From: Mesorhizobium sp.
GTDB lineage: Bacteria; Pseudomonadota; Alphaproteobacteria; Rhizobiales; Rhizobiaceae
DNA: 64,000 nt
Assembly: GCA_004020645.1 (NCBI GenBank)
Contig: SAQL01000010.1
Location: 1 to 64,000, forward strand
Reading direction: 5' to 3'
A program made the translations under genes and the position numbers. Numbering within the stretch: the first letter of the stretch is position 1; each line of letters opens with the position of its first letter. The notes under the pieces were generated by a model. That model worked only from the letters and a program-made list of their open reading frames with translations, did no database searches and had not been told where the DNA came from. Shown one piece after another: positions 36,921 to 46,342 of this stretch.

Positions 36921-38177
36921 CTACCGCTGGTATCGCTCCGGTCCGAGGTCGCGGACGTTGATGTCCGGCACCCGGCTGGAAATGATGTCAGCCAGGACCT
37001 TGGCCGAGCCGCAGGCCATGGTCCAGCCGAGCGTACCGTGGCCGGTGTTGAGATAGAGGTTGGAGAACTCGGTACGGCCGATCAGCGGCGGGCCGTCCGG
37101 CGTCATCGGCCGCAACCCGCACCAGAAGGTCGCCGACCGCATGTCGCCGCTGCCCGGAAAAAGGTCGCCAAGCGAATGTTCGAGCGTGTGCCGCCGAGAT
37201 TCATGCAGCGTCAGGTCGAAGCCGGAAAGCTCCGCCGTGCCACCGACCCGGATGCGGTCGCCGAGCCTGGTGATCGCCACCTTGTAGGTCTCGTCCATCA
37301 CCGTCGACACCGGTGCTGCGGCAGCATCCTTGATCGGCACGGTGATCGAATAGCCCTTGACCGGATAGACCGGGATAGGTCGTTTCAGCGTACGCATGAA
37401 CTTGGCTGAATAGCTGCCCATTGCCATCACATAGGCGTCGGCAGCCTTCCAACCCTTGCTCGTATTGATGTTGGCGATACGGTTGCGCTTGCGGACAATC
37501 CGCCTGATCGAGGTGTCGTATTCGAAGGTAACGCCGCGCGCCACGCAGAGCTCGGCCAGACGGTCGGTGAACATCTTGCAGTCACCGGTTTCGTCGCCCG
37601 GCAGTCGCAGGCCGCCGACAAATTTTTCACGCACCCCTGCCAGCCCCGGCTCGGCCGCGATGCAGCCGTCGGGATCGAGGATCTCGTAGGGAACGCCGTA
37701 TGTCTTCAGCACCTCGACATCGCCGGCAGTGCCGTCGAGCTGCTGTTGCGTACGAAAAAGCTGCAGCGTTCCCTTGGCGCGCTCGTCATAGGCGATACCC
37801 GTCGCCTCGCGCAGCGCCTTCAGCGTGTCGCGGCTGTATTCGGCCAAAGGCACCATGCGCGCCTTGTTCACCGCATAGCGCTCAGCCGTGCAGTTGCGCA
37901 GCATCCTGACCAGCCATACCCACATATGCGGATCGAGAGTCGGCCGCACCACTAGCGGACCATGTTTCATCAACAGCCATTTGATCGCCTTCAACGGGAC
38001 GCCGGGACCGGCCCAGGGCGAGGCGTAGCCGGGCGAGATCTCGCCGGCATTGGCAAAGCTGGTTTCCAGCGCCGGGCCCTTCTGGCGGTCGATCACCGTC
38101 ACCTCATGGCCGGCCTCGGCGAGATAATAAGCGGTGGTGACCCCGATAACGCCGCCGCCCAGCACGAAGATCTTCAT
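36921..38177 (-). CDS. dadA: D-amino acid dehydrogenase small subunit
   Basis: A 418-residue flavoprotein: [23 protein letters not shown] with the FAD loop, the DadA motif [21 protein letters not shown] near 40-60, and the C-terminal [16 protein letters not shown] and [15 protein letters not shown]. It oxidises D-alanine and other D-amino acids at the inner membrane and passes electrons to the respiratory chain. An alanine racemase gene lies upstream on the same strand, so the two form a dad-type pathway from L-alanine to pyruvate. A palindromic repeat stands between them. Confidence 0.94.
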   Translation of the reverse strand: MKIFVLGGGVIGVTTAYYLAEAGHEVTVIDRQKGPALETSFANAGEISPGYASPWAGPGVPLKAIKWLLMKHGPLVVRPTLDPHMWVWLVRMLRNCTAERYAVNKARMVPLAEYSRDTLKALREATGIAYDERAKGTLQLFRTQQQLDGTAGDVEVLKTYGVPYEILDPDGCIAAEPGLAGVREKFVGGLRLPGDETGDCKMFTDRLAELCVARGVTFEYDTSIRRIVRKRNRIANINTSKGWKAADAYVMAMGSYSAKFMRTLKRPIPVYPVKGYSITVPIKDAAAAPVSTVMDETYKVAITRLGDRIRVGGTAELSGFDLTLHESRRHTLEHSLGDLFPGSGDMRSATFWCGLRPMTPDGPPLIGRTEFSNLYLNTGHGTLGWTMACGSAKVLADIISSRVPDINVRDLGPERYQR

Positions 38178-38274
38178 CGCATAGTTCTCCAGAACGACGT
38201 CTTGTCAGGGATTTTGGGGCGGGGCATCGTAGCTTTCTGTCTGCCGGATTTTACGGCGTCCGCCAAGTGCCCAA

Positions 38275-38319
38275 GCATGTCGCCCAAAAGTACGCAGCGG
38301 TTTTGGGACGACGACATGC
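38275..38319. repeat. 47-bp class palindromic repeat, copy 2
   Basis: GCATGTCG and CGACATGC ends with CCCAAAA and TTTTGGG inside, related to the copies at 17535 and 44783. It lies between dadA and alr, 18 bp after the alr stop. Confidence 0.8.
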
Positions 38320-38336
38320 CTAAAAAAGCCCGCGCG

Positions 38337-39488
38337 CTATCCATTCACATAGCGCCGGTGAAAGCGGTGTCCGAGGCTGGTCAGGATTTCATAGCCGATG
38401 GTGCCGGCATGGCCGGCCGCCTGGTCCACCGTCTGCGACGGTCCGATCAGTTCGACGAGGTCGCCCGCCCTCAGCCTGTCGGGCGGCAGGGCAGAAATGT
38501 CGAGAACGATCGAATCCATCGATACACGGCCAAGGAATGGCAAGCGCACATTTTCGAACCAGGCGGCTGAGGCCGCGCGTCGATGCCAGCCATCGGCATA
38601 GCCTAGCGAGATCGTTGCGGCGACCAGCGAATCGGTCACGTGAAAACTATGGCCATAGCCAACGCCGGCTCCCCTATCGAGGCTGCGCGTCTGGATGACC
38701 TTTGCCTGAAGCCGCACCACCGGCAGCATCGGATTTTCCACCGCTGGCGTCGGATTGATGCCGTAGAGCGCCGCACCGGGCCGGGCGAGGTCGTAATGAA
38801 AGGGCTGCCCAAGAAAGATGCCGGAGGAGTTGGCGAGCGAGGCCGGCGCCTTTGGCAGCATCCTGCGCAGCCGCTCGAATTCCAGCCGCTGCTGCTCGTT
38901 GGCCGGATGCTCGGGCTCGTCGGCGCGAGCGAGATGGCTCATCACGAGGGTGACGTCGATACCGTCGAAAGCCTGCGGATCGGCAGCGACGGCCTCCACC
39001 TCGGCTGCCGCCATGCCGAGCCGCGACATGCCGCTGTCGACCTGGATTGCAGCCTTGAGCCTGCGGCCGGCCCGCTGCGCCGCCGCGCGCCAGGCGGCGA
39101 GTTGGTCGGCGCTGTTGATGACCGCGCCCAGCTCCGTGTCGACGGCTTCGCTTTCAGCGCCTGGGTGAATGCCGTTCAGCACATAGATCGCTGGCCGTGC
39201 GCCGAGCGCCTGGCGCAGCAAGACCCCTTCGGTCAGATGCGCGACGAAAAAAATAGCGCAGCCTTCGGCCGCCAGCGCCGCCGCCACTTGGGTCCCGCCG
39301 AGCCCGTAGCCGTCGGCCTTGACGACACCCGCGCAGCCGACGCCACCCAAGCGCGCCTTGAGCCGCCGGCAATTTGCGCGGATGGCGCCGAGATCGACGG
39401 TCAATATGGCGCCGGCCGCCGCTTCGCTGATCGGCGCGGCTTTGACGGCGACCCTTTCAGAAAGAGATTTTTTGGAGGCCTCGCTCAT
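38337..39488 (-). CDS. alr: Alanine racemase
   Basis: A 383-residue PLP enzyme. The PLP lysine lies in VVKADGYGLGG near 55 and the second catalytic Tyr in GVGYGHSFHV near 275, both standard for Alr/DadX. It interconverts L- and D-alanine. Position upstream of dadA suggests a catabolic DadX role, but it may be the only racemase and thus needed for peptidoglycan. ATG 39488 (MSEASKKSL) has a weak GGGG before it; the longer frame to 39545 is possible. Confidence 0.93.
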   Translation of the reverse strand: MSEASKKSLSERVAVKAAPISEAAAGAILTVDLGAIRANCRRLKARLGGVGCAGVVKADGYGLGGTQVAAALAAEGCAIFFVAHLTEGVLLRQALGARPAIYVLNGIHPGAESEAVDTELGAVINSADQLAAWRAAAQRAGRRLKAAIQVDSGMSRLGMAAAEVEAVAADPQAFDGIDVTLVMSHLARADEPEHPANEQQRLEFERLRRMLPKAPASLANSSGIFLGQPFHYDLARPGAALYGINPTPAVENPMLPVVRLQAKVIQTRSLDRGAGVGYGHSFHVTDSLVAATISLGYADGWHRRAASAAWFENVRLPFLGRVSMDSIVLDISALPPDRLRAGDLVELIGPSQTVDQAAGHAGTIGYEILTSLGHRFHRRYVNG

Positions 39489-39577
39489 GCCAACCCCGTC
39501 TGCAGCGGATTGGCCATCAATAAAGCCACCGCGCTGACGCGGCAACCGTGGTCGGCGCGAGCGCGGGTTGCGCCAAG

Positions 39578-40099
39578 CTACGCAACCAGATGCCGGAACG
39601 CCGCAACCACGTCCTCATAGACTTGACGCTTGAACGGCACGATCAGGTCGGGCAATTCCTGCATCGGCCGCCAAGCCCATTTGTCGAACTCGGCGGCGTG
39701 GCCGCCCGGCGGCGGATTGATCTCAATCTCGCTGACGTCGCCGTGAAAGCGGAAGGCGAACCATTTTTGCGTCTGGCCGCGATATTTCCCCTTGAAGGCG
39801 ATGCCGACCAGATGGGCCGGCAGGTCGTAATATATCCAGTTCGGCGCCTCATCCAGCAACGAGACGCTGTGCATCCCGGTTTCCTCGTAGAGTTCCCGCT
39901 GCGCCGCCTGCAGCGGCTCTTCGCCCTTGTCGATGCCGCCCTGCGGCATCTGCCAGAGCTGCGTCGTGCCGGCGAATTCGCTGTCCGGCTCGGCAATGCG
40001 ATGCCCGACCCAGACCAGCCCATCACCGTTGAGGACCATCAGTCCGACACAGCGACGATAAGGCAGCGTCTCGGGGTCGACCGGTTTTTTCTTCGTCAT
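39578..40099 (-). CDS. rppH: RNA pyrophosphohydrolase
   Basis: A 173-residue Nudix hydrolase. The Nudix box runs [20 protein letters not shown] and is preceded by WQMPQ, the RppH type. It removes pyrophosphate from the 5' end of mRNA and so starts decay; it can also hydrolyse Ap(n)A. ATG 40099 lies two bases after the stop of the polysaccharide deacetylase gene, with AAGG upstream inside that gene, so the two are coupled. Confidence 0.93.
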   Translation of the reverse strand: MTKKKPVDPETLPYRRCVGLMVLNGDGLVWVGHRIAEPDSEFAGTTQLWQMPQGGIDKGEEPLQAAQRELYEETGMHSVSLLDEAPNWIYYDLPAHLVGIAFKGKYRGQTQKWFAFRFHGDVSEIEINPPPGGHAAEFDKWAWRPMQELPDLIVPFKRQVYEDVVAAFRHLVA

Positions 40100-40101
40100 G
40101 C

Positions 40102-41271
40102 TCAACCTTTTTCCGGATCCACCGCCACTGCCGAAATCGGCACGATCTCGATGCCGCGTTTCTTGGCCTCGCTCACCCAAAACGACACGGTGTCGACCGT
40201 CAGGTCGAAGGCCGAGCCGATGCCGACAGCAAAGCCTTTCGCCCGCGCGGTGGCTTCCAGTTCGTCCAGCTTCCTCAATATGGCGCCGCGGTCCCGCACG
40301 ACGTCGATCGACGTGTCACCGGCGGCGAACGGCACGCCGTTTTTCAACGCCAGGTCGGGTGCCAGGCTGCGCGCCGACGAACCGTCGTCGACATAGGCCA
40401 GGCCGCGCCTGCCGAGCTCGTCCATCAGCGGCCCCATCGCCGCCGCATCGGCCGAAAAACGCGCGCCCATATAGTTCATGACGCCGGTGTAGTTGGTCGT
40501 CCGCGACAGCGCCCAGCGCAAATTCTTCAAATTCTCATCCGCCGTCGCCGCGACCGTCAGCGTGTTGCGGCCGGGATTGACGTTCGGATAATCGAACGGT
40601 TCGAGCGGCACCTGCATGACGATCTCATGGCCTCTCTGCCGCGCCGCCTGCATCCATCGGCCGATGCTGTTGCCCTGCGGCGCAAAGCCCAGCGTCACTT
40701 CGGCCGGCAGCTTGGCGATGGCCGACTGCGTGCCGGTCTGCGACACGGCTAGCCCGCCGATGACAATCGCCACGCGCGCACCGCGTGCACCGGACCACGG
40801 CCGCGCATAGACATCGAACGGCCGCCTGCCGTCGGCGGCACGAACCGGCAATGGGCCGGTTTCGCTGGTCTCGACCAGCGCGCTGTCGGGAATATGCGCG
40901 ATCCTCAGGTTCTGGCCGATCGTCGAAGGGTCGCGAATGACAATGGCCGCCTTGGGCGAACCACCGTCAACTTCGGTCGGCATATGGATGATCTGCGGCC
41001 CGCCCATCTTGGATGCTGCTTCCGCCTTCGATGCCGGCTCCTTGGCCGGCGCCGCGGGTTCGACCACTGCTGTCGTCTTCGGCGTCGAAACGGCGACTTC
41101 TTCCGGCTTTCGAAACGGCCTTTCGCGCAGCGCAATCGCGCCGGAGACGCCGATTACGGCCAGCACCAGAAGGGTGGCCGCGACCACACCGGCGCTGATC
41201 CTGCGGACCGCGCGCGGCGGCCGGACTGCCTGCCCTAGCGGGCGTTCGATGTCGTTGCCGATGTCAGCCAA
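40102..41271 (-). CDS. Divergent polysaccharide deacetylase (DUF610/YibQ) family protein
   Basis: A 389-residue protein with one membrane anchor near residues 25-48 and a long Pro/Ala/Lys linker ([18 protein letters not shown]). A NodB-like domain from about 165 to the end has [24 protein letters not shown] and [13 protein letters not shown]. The metal-binding residues of true deacetylases are altered. The likely start is TTG 41271 ([13 protein letters not shown]) behind GGGGA. It is periplasmic and co-transcribed with envC, ctpA and rppH, which fits a role in envelope remodelling. Biochemical function is unknown. Confidence 0.85.
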   Translation of the reverse strand: MADIGNDIERPLGQAVRPPRAVRRISAGVVAATLLVLAVIGVSGAIALRERPFRKPEEVAVSTPKTTAVVEPAAPAKEPASKAEAASKMGGPQIIHMPTEVDGGSPKAAIVIRDPSTIGQNLRIAHIPDSALVETSETGPLPVRAADGRRPFDVYARPWSGARGARVAIVIGGLAVSQTGTQSAIAKLPAEVTLGFAPQGNSIGRWMQAARQRGHEIVMQVPLEPFDYPNVNPGRNTLTVAATADENLKNLRWALSRTTNYTGVMNYMGARFSADAAAMGPLMDELGRRGLAYVDDGSSARSLAPDLALKNGVPFAAGDTSIDVVRDRGAILRKLDELEATARAKGFAVGIGSAFDLTVDTVSFWVSEAKKRGIEIVPISAVAVDPEKG

Positions 41272-41384
41272 GCCGCATCCCCAGCCGCGGTTCCCCCGAA
41301 TCAAACTGCCGGGGCCCTGCAGCCCCGGCAGCATTACATCGCTTCGATCAGGCAGCCAGACCTGTTGTCCGGCTGATCGACCTT

Positions 41385-41444
41385 TACTGGTTCAGCACGG
41401 CCCCTACTGGTTCAGCACAGCCCCTACTGGTTCAGCACAGCCTT
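41385..41444. repeat. Triple 20-bp direct repeat at the ctpA 3' end
   Basis: Three head-to-tail copies of a 20-bp unit, TACTGGTTCAGCACAGCCCC or one base different, end at ctpA. The innermost copy encodes the last residues AVLNQ and the stop; the two outer copies repeat that stop in the 3' untranslated region. Confidence 0.9.
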
Positions 41445-42749
41445 GTCCGGATTCGGCGGGAACGCCGGATCGGTCTTTTCGCCGCGCAGCAACTGCTCGG
41501 CAAAGATGAGCTGCAGGTCGTCCTTCGGCTCCGGCGGCACATAGGCTGCCGAGCCCGAACCGGTATCGCCCTCGTCGCTGCCCTTGATGTGGCCCTTGAG
41601 GTCCGACTCGCCGCGCGTCAGATCCCTGCCCTGCAGGTCCGGCGGCAACGGCTGGTCGACCTTGATGTCGGGCGTGATGCCCTTGCCCTGGATCGACTTG
41701 CCGGACGGCGTGTAATAGAGCGCCGTCGTCAGGCGCAGCGCGCCGTTCTCGCCGAGCGGAACGATGGTCTGCACCGAACCCTTGCCGAAGGACTGCGTGC
41801 CGACCACCGTGGCGCGGCGCAGGTCCTGCAGCGCGCCGGCGACGATTTCGGACGCACTGGCCGAGCCGCCATTGACGAGCACGACCAGCGGCTTGCCGTC
41901 GATGTCGTCGCCCGGCCGCGCATCGAAGCGGGTGACGTCCTTCGGATCGCGGCCGCGCGTCGAGACGATCTCGCCACGGGTGAGGAAGGCGTCGGACACG
42001 CTCACCGCCTGGTCGAGCAACCCGCCCGGATTGAGGCGCAGATCGAGCACGTAGCCCTTGAGCTTTTCGTTCGGCACCTGCTTCTTGATGGTGTCGATGG
42101 CGTTCTCGAGGTCGTCATGGGTCTTTTCGGTGAAGGAAGTGATCTTCATGTAGCCAATGTCGTTCTCGACCCGGAACTTGACCGCCTTGACCTTGATGAT
42201 GTCGCGCACCACCGTCAGCTCGATCGGTTTATCGGCGCCCTCGCGCAGGATTGTCAGCTTGATCGGCGTGTTGACCAGCCCGCGCATCTTCTCGACCGCG
42301 TCGTTGAGGCTCAGGCCGCGAACCTCCTCGCCGTCGATCTTGGCAATATAGTCGCCGGCAAGCACGCCCGCCTTGGCGGCCGGCGTATCGTCGATCGGCG
42401 TGATCACCTTGACCAGGTCGTTCTCCATGGTGACCTCGATGCCGAGGCCGCCGAACTCGCCCTTGGTCTGCACGCGCATGTCCTGCGCCTCTTCGGCGTT
42501 CATATACGAGGAGTGCGGGTCGAGCGAGGTAAGCATGCCGTTGATGGCGTTTTCGACCAGCGACTTGTCGTCGGGCGGCGTCACATATTGCGCGCGCACC
42601 CGCTCGAAGATGTCACCGAAGATCGCCAGCTGCTTATAGGTCTCGGAGCCCGCAGCGTTCGCCGTCGAGCCGGGGGCGCCATAGACCAGGCTCATCGCGG
42701 ATGCGCCCATCAGCGCACCGGCAAACAGAAGCGAAAGTTTCCGCATCAT
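41424..42749 (-). CDS. ctpA: Carboxyl-terminal processing protease (S41)
   Basis: A 441-residue periplasmic serine protease. A signal or anchor (MMRKLSLLFAGALMGASAM) is followed by a PDZ domain (about 85-170) and the S41 catalytic core, with Ser in NGGSASASEIVAGAL near 300 and Lys in GTQSFGKGSVQT near 325. A Gly/Ser-rich C-terminal tail follows. It trims envelope proteins and, with partners, regulates peptidoglycan hydrolases. It starts one base after the envC stop, so the two are translated together. ATG 42749 has AAGGA upstream. Confidence 0.93.
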   Translation of the reverse strand: MMRKLSLLFAGALMGASAMSLVYGAPGSTANAAGSETYKQLAIFGDIFERVRAQYVTPPDDKSLVENAINGMLTSLDPHSSYMNAEEAQDMRVQTKGEFGGLGIEVTMENDLVKVITPIDDTPAAKAGVLAGDYIAKIDGEEVRGLSLNDAVEKMRGLVNTPIKLTILREGADKPIELTVVRDIIKVKAVKFRVENDIGYMKITSFTEKTHDDLENAIDTIKKQVPNEKLKGYVLDLRLNPGGLLDQAVSVSDAFLTRGEIVSTRGRDPKDVTRFDARPGDDIDGKPLVVLVNGGSASASEIVAGALQDLRRATVVGTQSFGKGSVQTIVPLGENGALRLTTALYYTPSGKSIQGKGITPDIKVDQPLPPDLQGRDLTRGESDLKGHIKGSDEGDTGSGSAAYVPPEPKDDLQLIFAEQLLRGEKTDPAFPPNPDKAVLNQ

Positions 42750-42750
42750 C

Positions 42751-44142
42751 TCACGTCCTTCCAGAGAAACGGTCCGCCCACCATGGGGTCGGATCGACGG
42801 GTTTTCCATCCTTGCGGAACTCAACATAGAGTTCCGGCGTGGCATTTCCATTCTTCGATGCCGAGGTGCTCGCCACCCGGGCCTCTCCCATCGCGCCGAC
42901 CGGCTCTCCTGCGAGCACCGACTGGCCAGACGCGACGCTGATTCTGCTCATCCCCGCGAGAACGACATGATAGCCGTCACCTGCGTTCAGGATCAAGAGT
43001 TGACCATAAGAGCGAAAAGGTCCCGCATAAAGTACATTTCCGTCCGCTGGCGCGGTGACGATGGCTCCCGATTGTGTCGCAACCATGTCGCCGAGCATCA
43101 CTGCGCCGTTACCGTCGCTGGCCCCGAACCGCCGCTTGATCTTGCCGGTGACGGGCAGCGCGATCTGCCCCTGAAGCGCCGAAAACGGTGCAGCGGCGGT
43201 GAGCCGGTTGGCCTCCGGCACCGGCAGGGCCGCCAGTTCCGTCTGTTCCGGGGCCTTCTGTGCCGGAGCCGTCTGCGCCGGAGCCTTGTCGGCGCCCGCT
43301 GCCTTCTGCTCTGCGGCCTTCTGCTCGGCTGCCTTCTGCTCGGCTGCCTTCGCCGCGGCCGCCGCCTTGCGGGCCTTGTCGGCCTCGAGCGAGGCGATCA
43401 GTTCCTTCAGGCTGCCGGCCTTGGCCGCCAGTGCTTCGGATCGCTGCTTTTCCGCCGCCAGCGCCGTTTGCGTCTCGGCTTCGAGTTTCTGCTTGGCTTC
43501 GAGCAGCATGCCGAGCCGCTTCTTTTCCGCCGTCTGCTCGCCGACTGCCGCCGTCAGCCGCGCCCGCTCCGCCTCGATCGAGGCGGTCACCCGCGACTGC
43601 TCCTTGAGGTCCGCCAGCAATATCTCGGTCTGCTGGCGCAGTTCCGGCACCACGGCGCCGAGCAGGATGGCGCTGCGCACCGACGACAGCGCGTCCTCCG
43701 GCTTGACCAGGATGGCCGGCGGCGGATTGAGCCCCATGCGCTGCAGCGCGGCCAGCACCTCGGCCAGAACGTCGCGTCTGGCGGCCAGCGAGGCGCGGAT
43801 TTTCTGCTCCTCGCCCTTCAGCCCTTCCAGCTTGGCACCGATGTCCTCGATGTCCTGGCCGAGCTTCTGTTCGGTCATCGCCGACTGGATCAGCGCCGCG
43901 GTGATCGAGGCATGGTCCTTCTTGACCGCCGCCATGTCGGCGGCGAGCTTGGCGAGCCGCTCGGACGACAGCGTGATCTCCTTCGACACCCGTTCGTATT
44001 CGGCGCGGCTCTGGTCCGGGTCCGGTGCCATGTCGAGCCTGTTCTGCGCCCACGCAGCGTCGAGCGACAGCATAAGCGCCGCCGCTGCCAAGCCGCAGCG
44101 TGCGCGCCAAAAGCCCGTTCGCGATTTCCAAACTTCAGACAT
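42751..44142 (-). CDS. envC: Murein hydrolase activator EnvC-like protein
   Basis: A 463-residue periplasmic protein. The signal peptide ends near residue 32 (DAAWA), followed by a coiled-coil region (about 40-260) rich in Lys, Glu and Ala with a tandem AEQKA repeat near 270-290. The C-terminal LytM/M23-like domain runs from about 320. Its usual metal-binding histidines are missing (FRSYGQLLILNAGDGYH, ELYVEFRKDG), as in EnvC, which activates amidases rather than cutting peptidoglycan. It lies upstream of ctpA in the conserved rhizobial block. Confidence 0.9.
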   Translation of the reverse strand: MSEVWKSRTGFWRARCGLAAAALMLSLDAAWAQNRLDMAPDPDQSRAEYERVSKEITLSSERLAKLAADMAAVKKDHASITAALIQSAMTEQKLGQDIEDIGAKLEGLKGEEQKIRASLAARRDVLAEVLAALQRMGLNPPPAILVKPEDALSSVRSAILLGAVVPELRQQTEILLADLKEQSRVTASIEAERARLTAAVGEQTAEKKRLGMLLEAKQKLEAETQTALAAEKQRSEALAAKAGSLKELIASLEADKARKAAAAAKAAEQKAAEQKAAEQKAAGADKAPAQTAPAQKAPEQTELAALPVPEANRLTAAAPFSALQGQIALPVTGKIKRRFGASDGNGAVMLGDMVATQSGAIVTAPADGNVLYAGPFRSYGQLLILNAGDGYHVVLAGMSRISVASGQSVLAGEPVGAMGEARVASTSASKNGNATPELYVEFRKDGKPVDPTPWWADRFSGRT

Positions 44143-44278
44143 TGAAGCCAGACCCTATGCGTGGCTTCGTTAACGAACCATCAACCATGTTCGAAGCCTC
44201 GCCAATCTAGCATAAACTCCCGGGCCTGGGACCAAAATCCCCGCGGCCGGGCCCTCGGTTCATCGGTTTTGCTCGGGT

Positions 44279-44761
44279 TCATGAACGATGGTAGGGATGA
44301 CCCGAAAGAATAGTGGCGGCCCGGTAAAGCTGCTCGCCCAACATGACACGGACCAGTTGGTGCGGCCATGTCAGCGCGCCGAACGATACCATCAGATCGG
44401 CCTGATCGCGCAGCGACTGATCGTGACCGTCGGCACCGCCAATGGCAATGACAAGTGCCTTGCGCCCGCCATCACGCAACAGGCCGATACGCCCGGCGAA
44501 ATCCTCGGATGAAAAACTCTTGCCGCGTTCGTCGAGCAGCATCAGCGCGGTACCTGGCTGTAACTGCGTCTGCAGTTTCTGGCCTTCTTCGCGGCGACGC
44601 TCGCTGGCGGTCTGGGCGCGGCCCTCAGGAATCTCGACAACCCCTGAGAATTCGAGCCCCACGGCCGGTCCGCTCTTGGCGAAGCGCTCGAAATACCGGT
44701 CGGCGAGCTGCTTCTCGGGGCCGGCTTTCATCCGACCCACGGCATGAACGGTAATTTTCAT
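44279..44761 (-). CDS. rlmH: 23S rRNA pseudouridine-1915 N3-methyltransferase
   Basis: A 160-residue SPOUT methyltransferase. The SAM-binding knot is visible in VIAIGGADGHDQS and the C-terminal helix in LVRVMLGEQLYRAATILSGHPYHRS, which matches RlmH to the last residue. It methylates Psi1915 in helix 69 of 23S rRNA. It lies downstream of rsfS, as in most rhizobia, separated from it by a palindromic repeat. Confidence 0.95.
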   Translation of the reverse strand: MKITVHAVGRMKAGPEKQLADRYFERFAKSGPAVGLEFSGVVEIPEGRAQTASERRREEGQKLQTQLQPGTALMLLDERGKSFSSEDFAGRIGLLRDGGRKALVIAIGGADGHDQSLRDQADLMVSFGALTWPHQLVRVMLGEQLYRAATILSGHPYHRS

Positions 44762-44782
44762 CCCTGCCTCGAAGAGCCGCTA

Positions 44783-44829
44783 ATGCATGTCACCAAAAGT
44801 GGTCACCGGTTTTGGGAAACGACATGCAT
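44783..44829. repeat. 47-bp class palindromic repeat, copy 3
   Basis: ATGCATGTC and GACATGCAT ends with CCAAAAG and CGGTTTTGG inside. It fills most of the gap between rsfS and rlmH and would form a hairpin in their common mRNA. Confidence 0.8.
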
Positions 44830-44843
44830 CAATCAAATGCGGC

Positions 44844-45254
44844 TCAGTGGAGGGTCTCTTCCTCGAGGTCCGGCGCTTGCCACATCTTTTCGAGATTGTA
44901 GAAGTCGCGGACTTCGGGACGGAAGACATGGACGATGATGTCGCCTGAATCGATCAGGACCCAGTCGGCGCCGGCCAGTCCCTCGACGCGCGCCGTGCCG
45001 AGCCCGGCATCCTTGAGCGCCTTGAGGAGATGATCGGCGACAGCCGAGACATGACGGTGCGATCGGCCAGACGCGATGACCATATAGTCACCGAGGCTCG
45101 ATTTTCCCTGAATGTCGATTGAGACGATGTTTTCGGCCTTGGAGCCTTCCAGACTGGCAAGGACTGTCTTGATGGCGCGGGACACGGCGTCGTTTACGCT
45201 GATCCCGGCCGGCGAAGGCACGATGTCGGCCTTCTTCCAAAGTGCTGTTCTCAG
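44844..45254 (-). CDS. rsfS: Ribosome silencing factor
   Basis: A 136-residue RsfS/Iojap protein: AENIVSIDIQGKSSLGDYMVIASGRSHRHV and GDIIVHVFRPEVRDFYNLEKMW are the family signatures. It binds L14 and blocks subunit joining in starvation. The start is uncertain. The best SD (AAAGGA) lies six bases before a CTG at 45254, giving residues LRTALWKKAD. A GTG at 45308 is in frame but its upstream GGGG touches the codon. It belongs to the nadD-rsfS-rlmH block, though here repeats and two transporter genes separate it from nadD. Confidence 0.88.
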   Translation of the reverse strand: MRTALWKKADIVPSPAGISVNDAVSRAIKTVLASLEGSKAENIVSIDIQGKSSLGDYMVIASGRSHRHVSAVADHLLKALKDAGLGTARVEGLAGADWVLIDSGDIIVHVFRPEVRDFYNLEKMWQAPDLEEETLH

Positions 45255-45461
45255 TGTATTTCCTTTCGCAGCAAGAACAACCAAATCACCCTTCAAAACA
45301 GGTGACACCCCTTAGATAGGCAGAGTTGCGTTGCAGTTTCAAGACGGCAGCCCTGCTGTAGCCAACGAAGAACCGTTCTTCCGGTTCCGCAGTTGAAGAA
45401 AAATCGGAACTCTTGTCGCCTGGCCTGGGTTATCGGCGCATTGACCAACCGGATCCCCCTC

Positions 45462-46319
45462 ATGCCTATCGACCCTCAGAACGCTCTCCTCACCGTGCAG
45501 TCCGGCCTTGCGCAGCTCAGCGCGCTGATCGTCTCGTACTCCTTCTCGGCCATCGGCGCCGTCATCCTGCTGGTCCTCGGCTATACCGTCGCCGGCCTTG
45601 CCCAGCGCTCGATCTATGCCGGCCTCGGTCATATCCATGGCTTCGATACGACGCTGCGCCACTTCTTCTCGAGGATCGTCCGCTACGCCATACTGATCCT
45701 CGTCGTCGTCATGGTGCTCGGCCAGTTCGGCGTCCAGACGACCTCGATCATTGCCGCCATTGGCGCCATCGGCCTAGCCATCGGCCTGGCGCTGCAGGGC
45801 ACGCTGCAGAACATTGCCGCCGGCATCATGCTGCTGGCGCTGCGGCCATTCCGCATCGGCGAATATGTCGAGGTCGGCGTCATTTCCGGGACCATCGAGG
45901 AAATCGGCCTGTTCGCTACCCAGTTGCGGACAGTCGAAGGCGTCTACGTCCTCGCGCCCAATTCGACGCTGTGGAACCTGCCAGTCCGCAACTATACGCG
46001 CAACGGCGTCCGTCGTGCCGACATCACGCTGACCATCGGTTCCTGGAACGACATCGATCTCGCGCAGAAGACCATGCTTGGCGTCGCCGCCAACGACCGA
46101 CGCGTCAGGCGGGAGCCGGCGCCGATTGCTTTTGTGGCGACCGTCGGCGACAGCAACGTCGCCATCACCTTGCGCTACTGGACCTCGGCTGCGGATTTCT
46201 TCGCCACCCAGATCGATCTCACCAAACGCGCCAAGCAGGCATTCGACAGCGAAGGCATTTCTATACCCGCGCCACCACCGGAAGCGCCACGGCAGGAAGC
46301 CTCGGCCACAAGGCAGTGA
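45462..46319 (+). CDS. Small-conductance mechanosensitive channel (MscS family)
   Basis: A 285-residue channel. Three membrane helices lie within residues 15-115. TM3 carries the pore pattern AIGAIGLAIGLALQGTLQNIAAG, and a beta domain follows with PFRIGEYVEVGVISGTIEEIGLF. It opens on membrane tension during osmotic downshock. ATG 45462 (MPIDPQNAL) is used; a TTG at 45393 would add 23 residues. It is on the opposite strand to its neighbours and stands alone. Confidence 0.92.
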   Translation: MPIDPQNALLTVQSGLAQLSALIVSYSFSAIGAVILLVLGYTVAGLAQRSIYAGLGHIHGFDTTLRHFFSRIVRYAILILVVVMVLGQFGVQTTSIIAAIGAIGLAIGLALQGTLQNIAAGIMLLALRPFRIGEYVEVGVISGTIEEIGLFATQLRTVEGVYVLAPNSTLWNLPVRNYTRNGVRRADITLTIGSWNDIDLAQKTMLGVAANDRRVRREPAPIAFVATVGDSNVAITLRYWTSAADFFATQIDLTKRAKQAFDSEGISIPAPPPEAPRQEASATRQ

Positions 46320-46342
46320 TATTATCAATTCCCGACCCAGCT

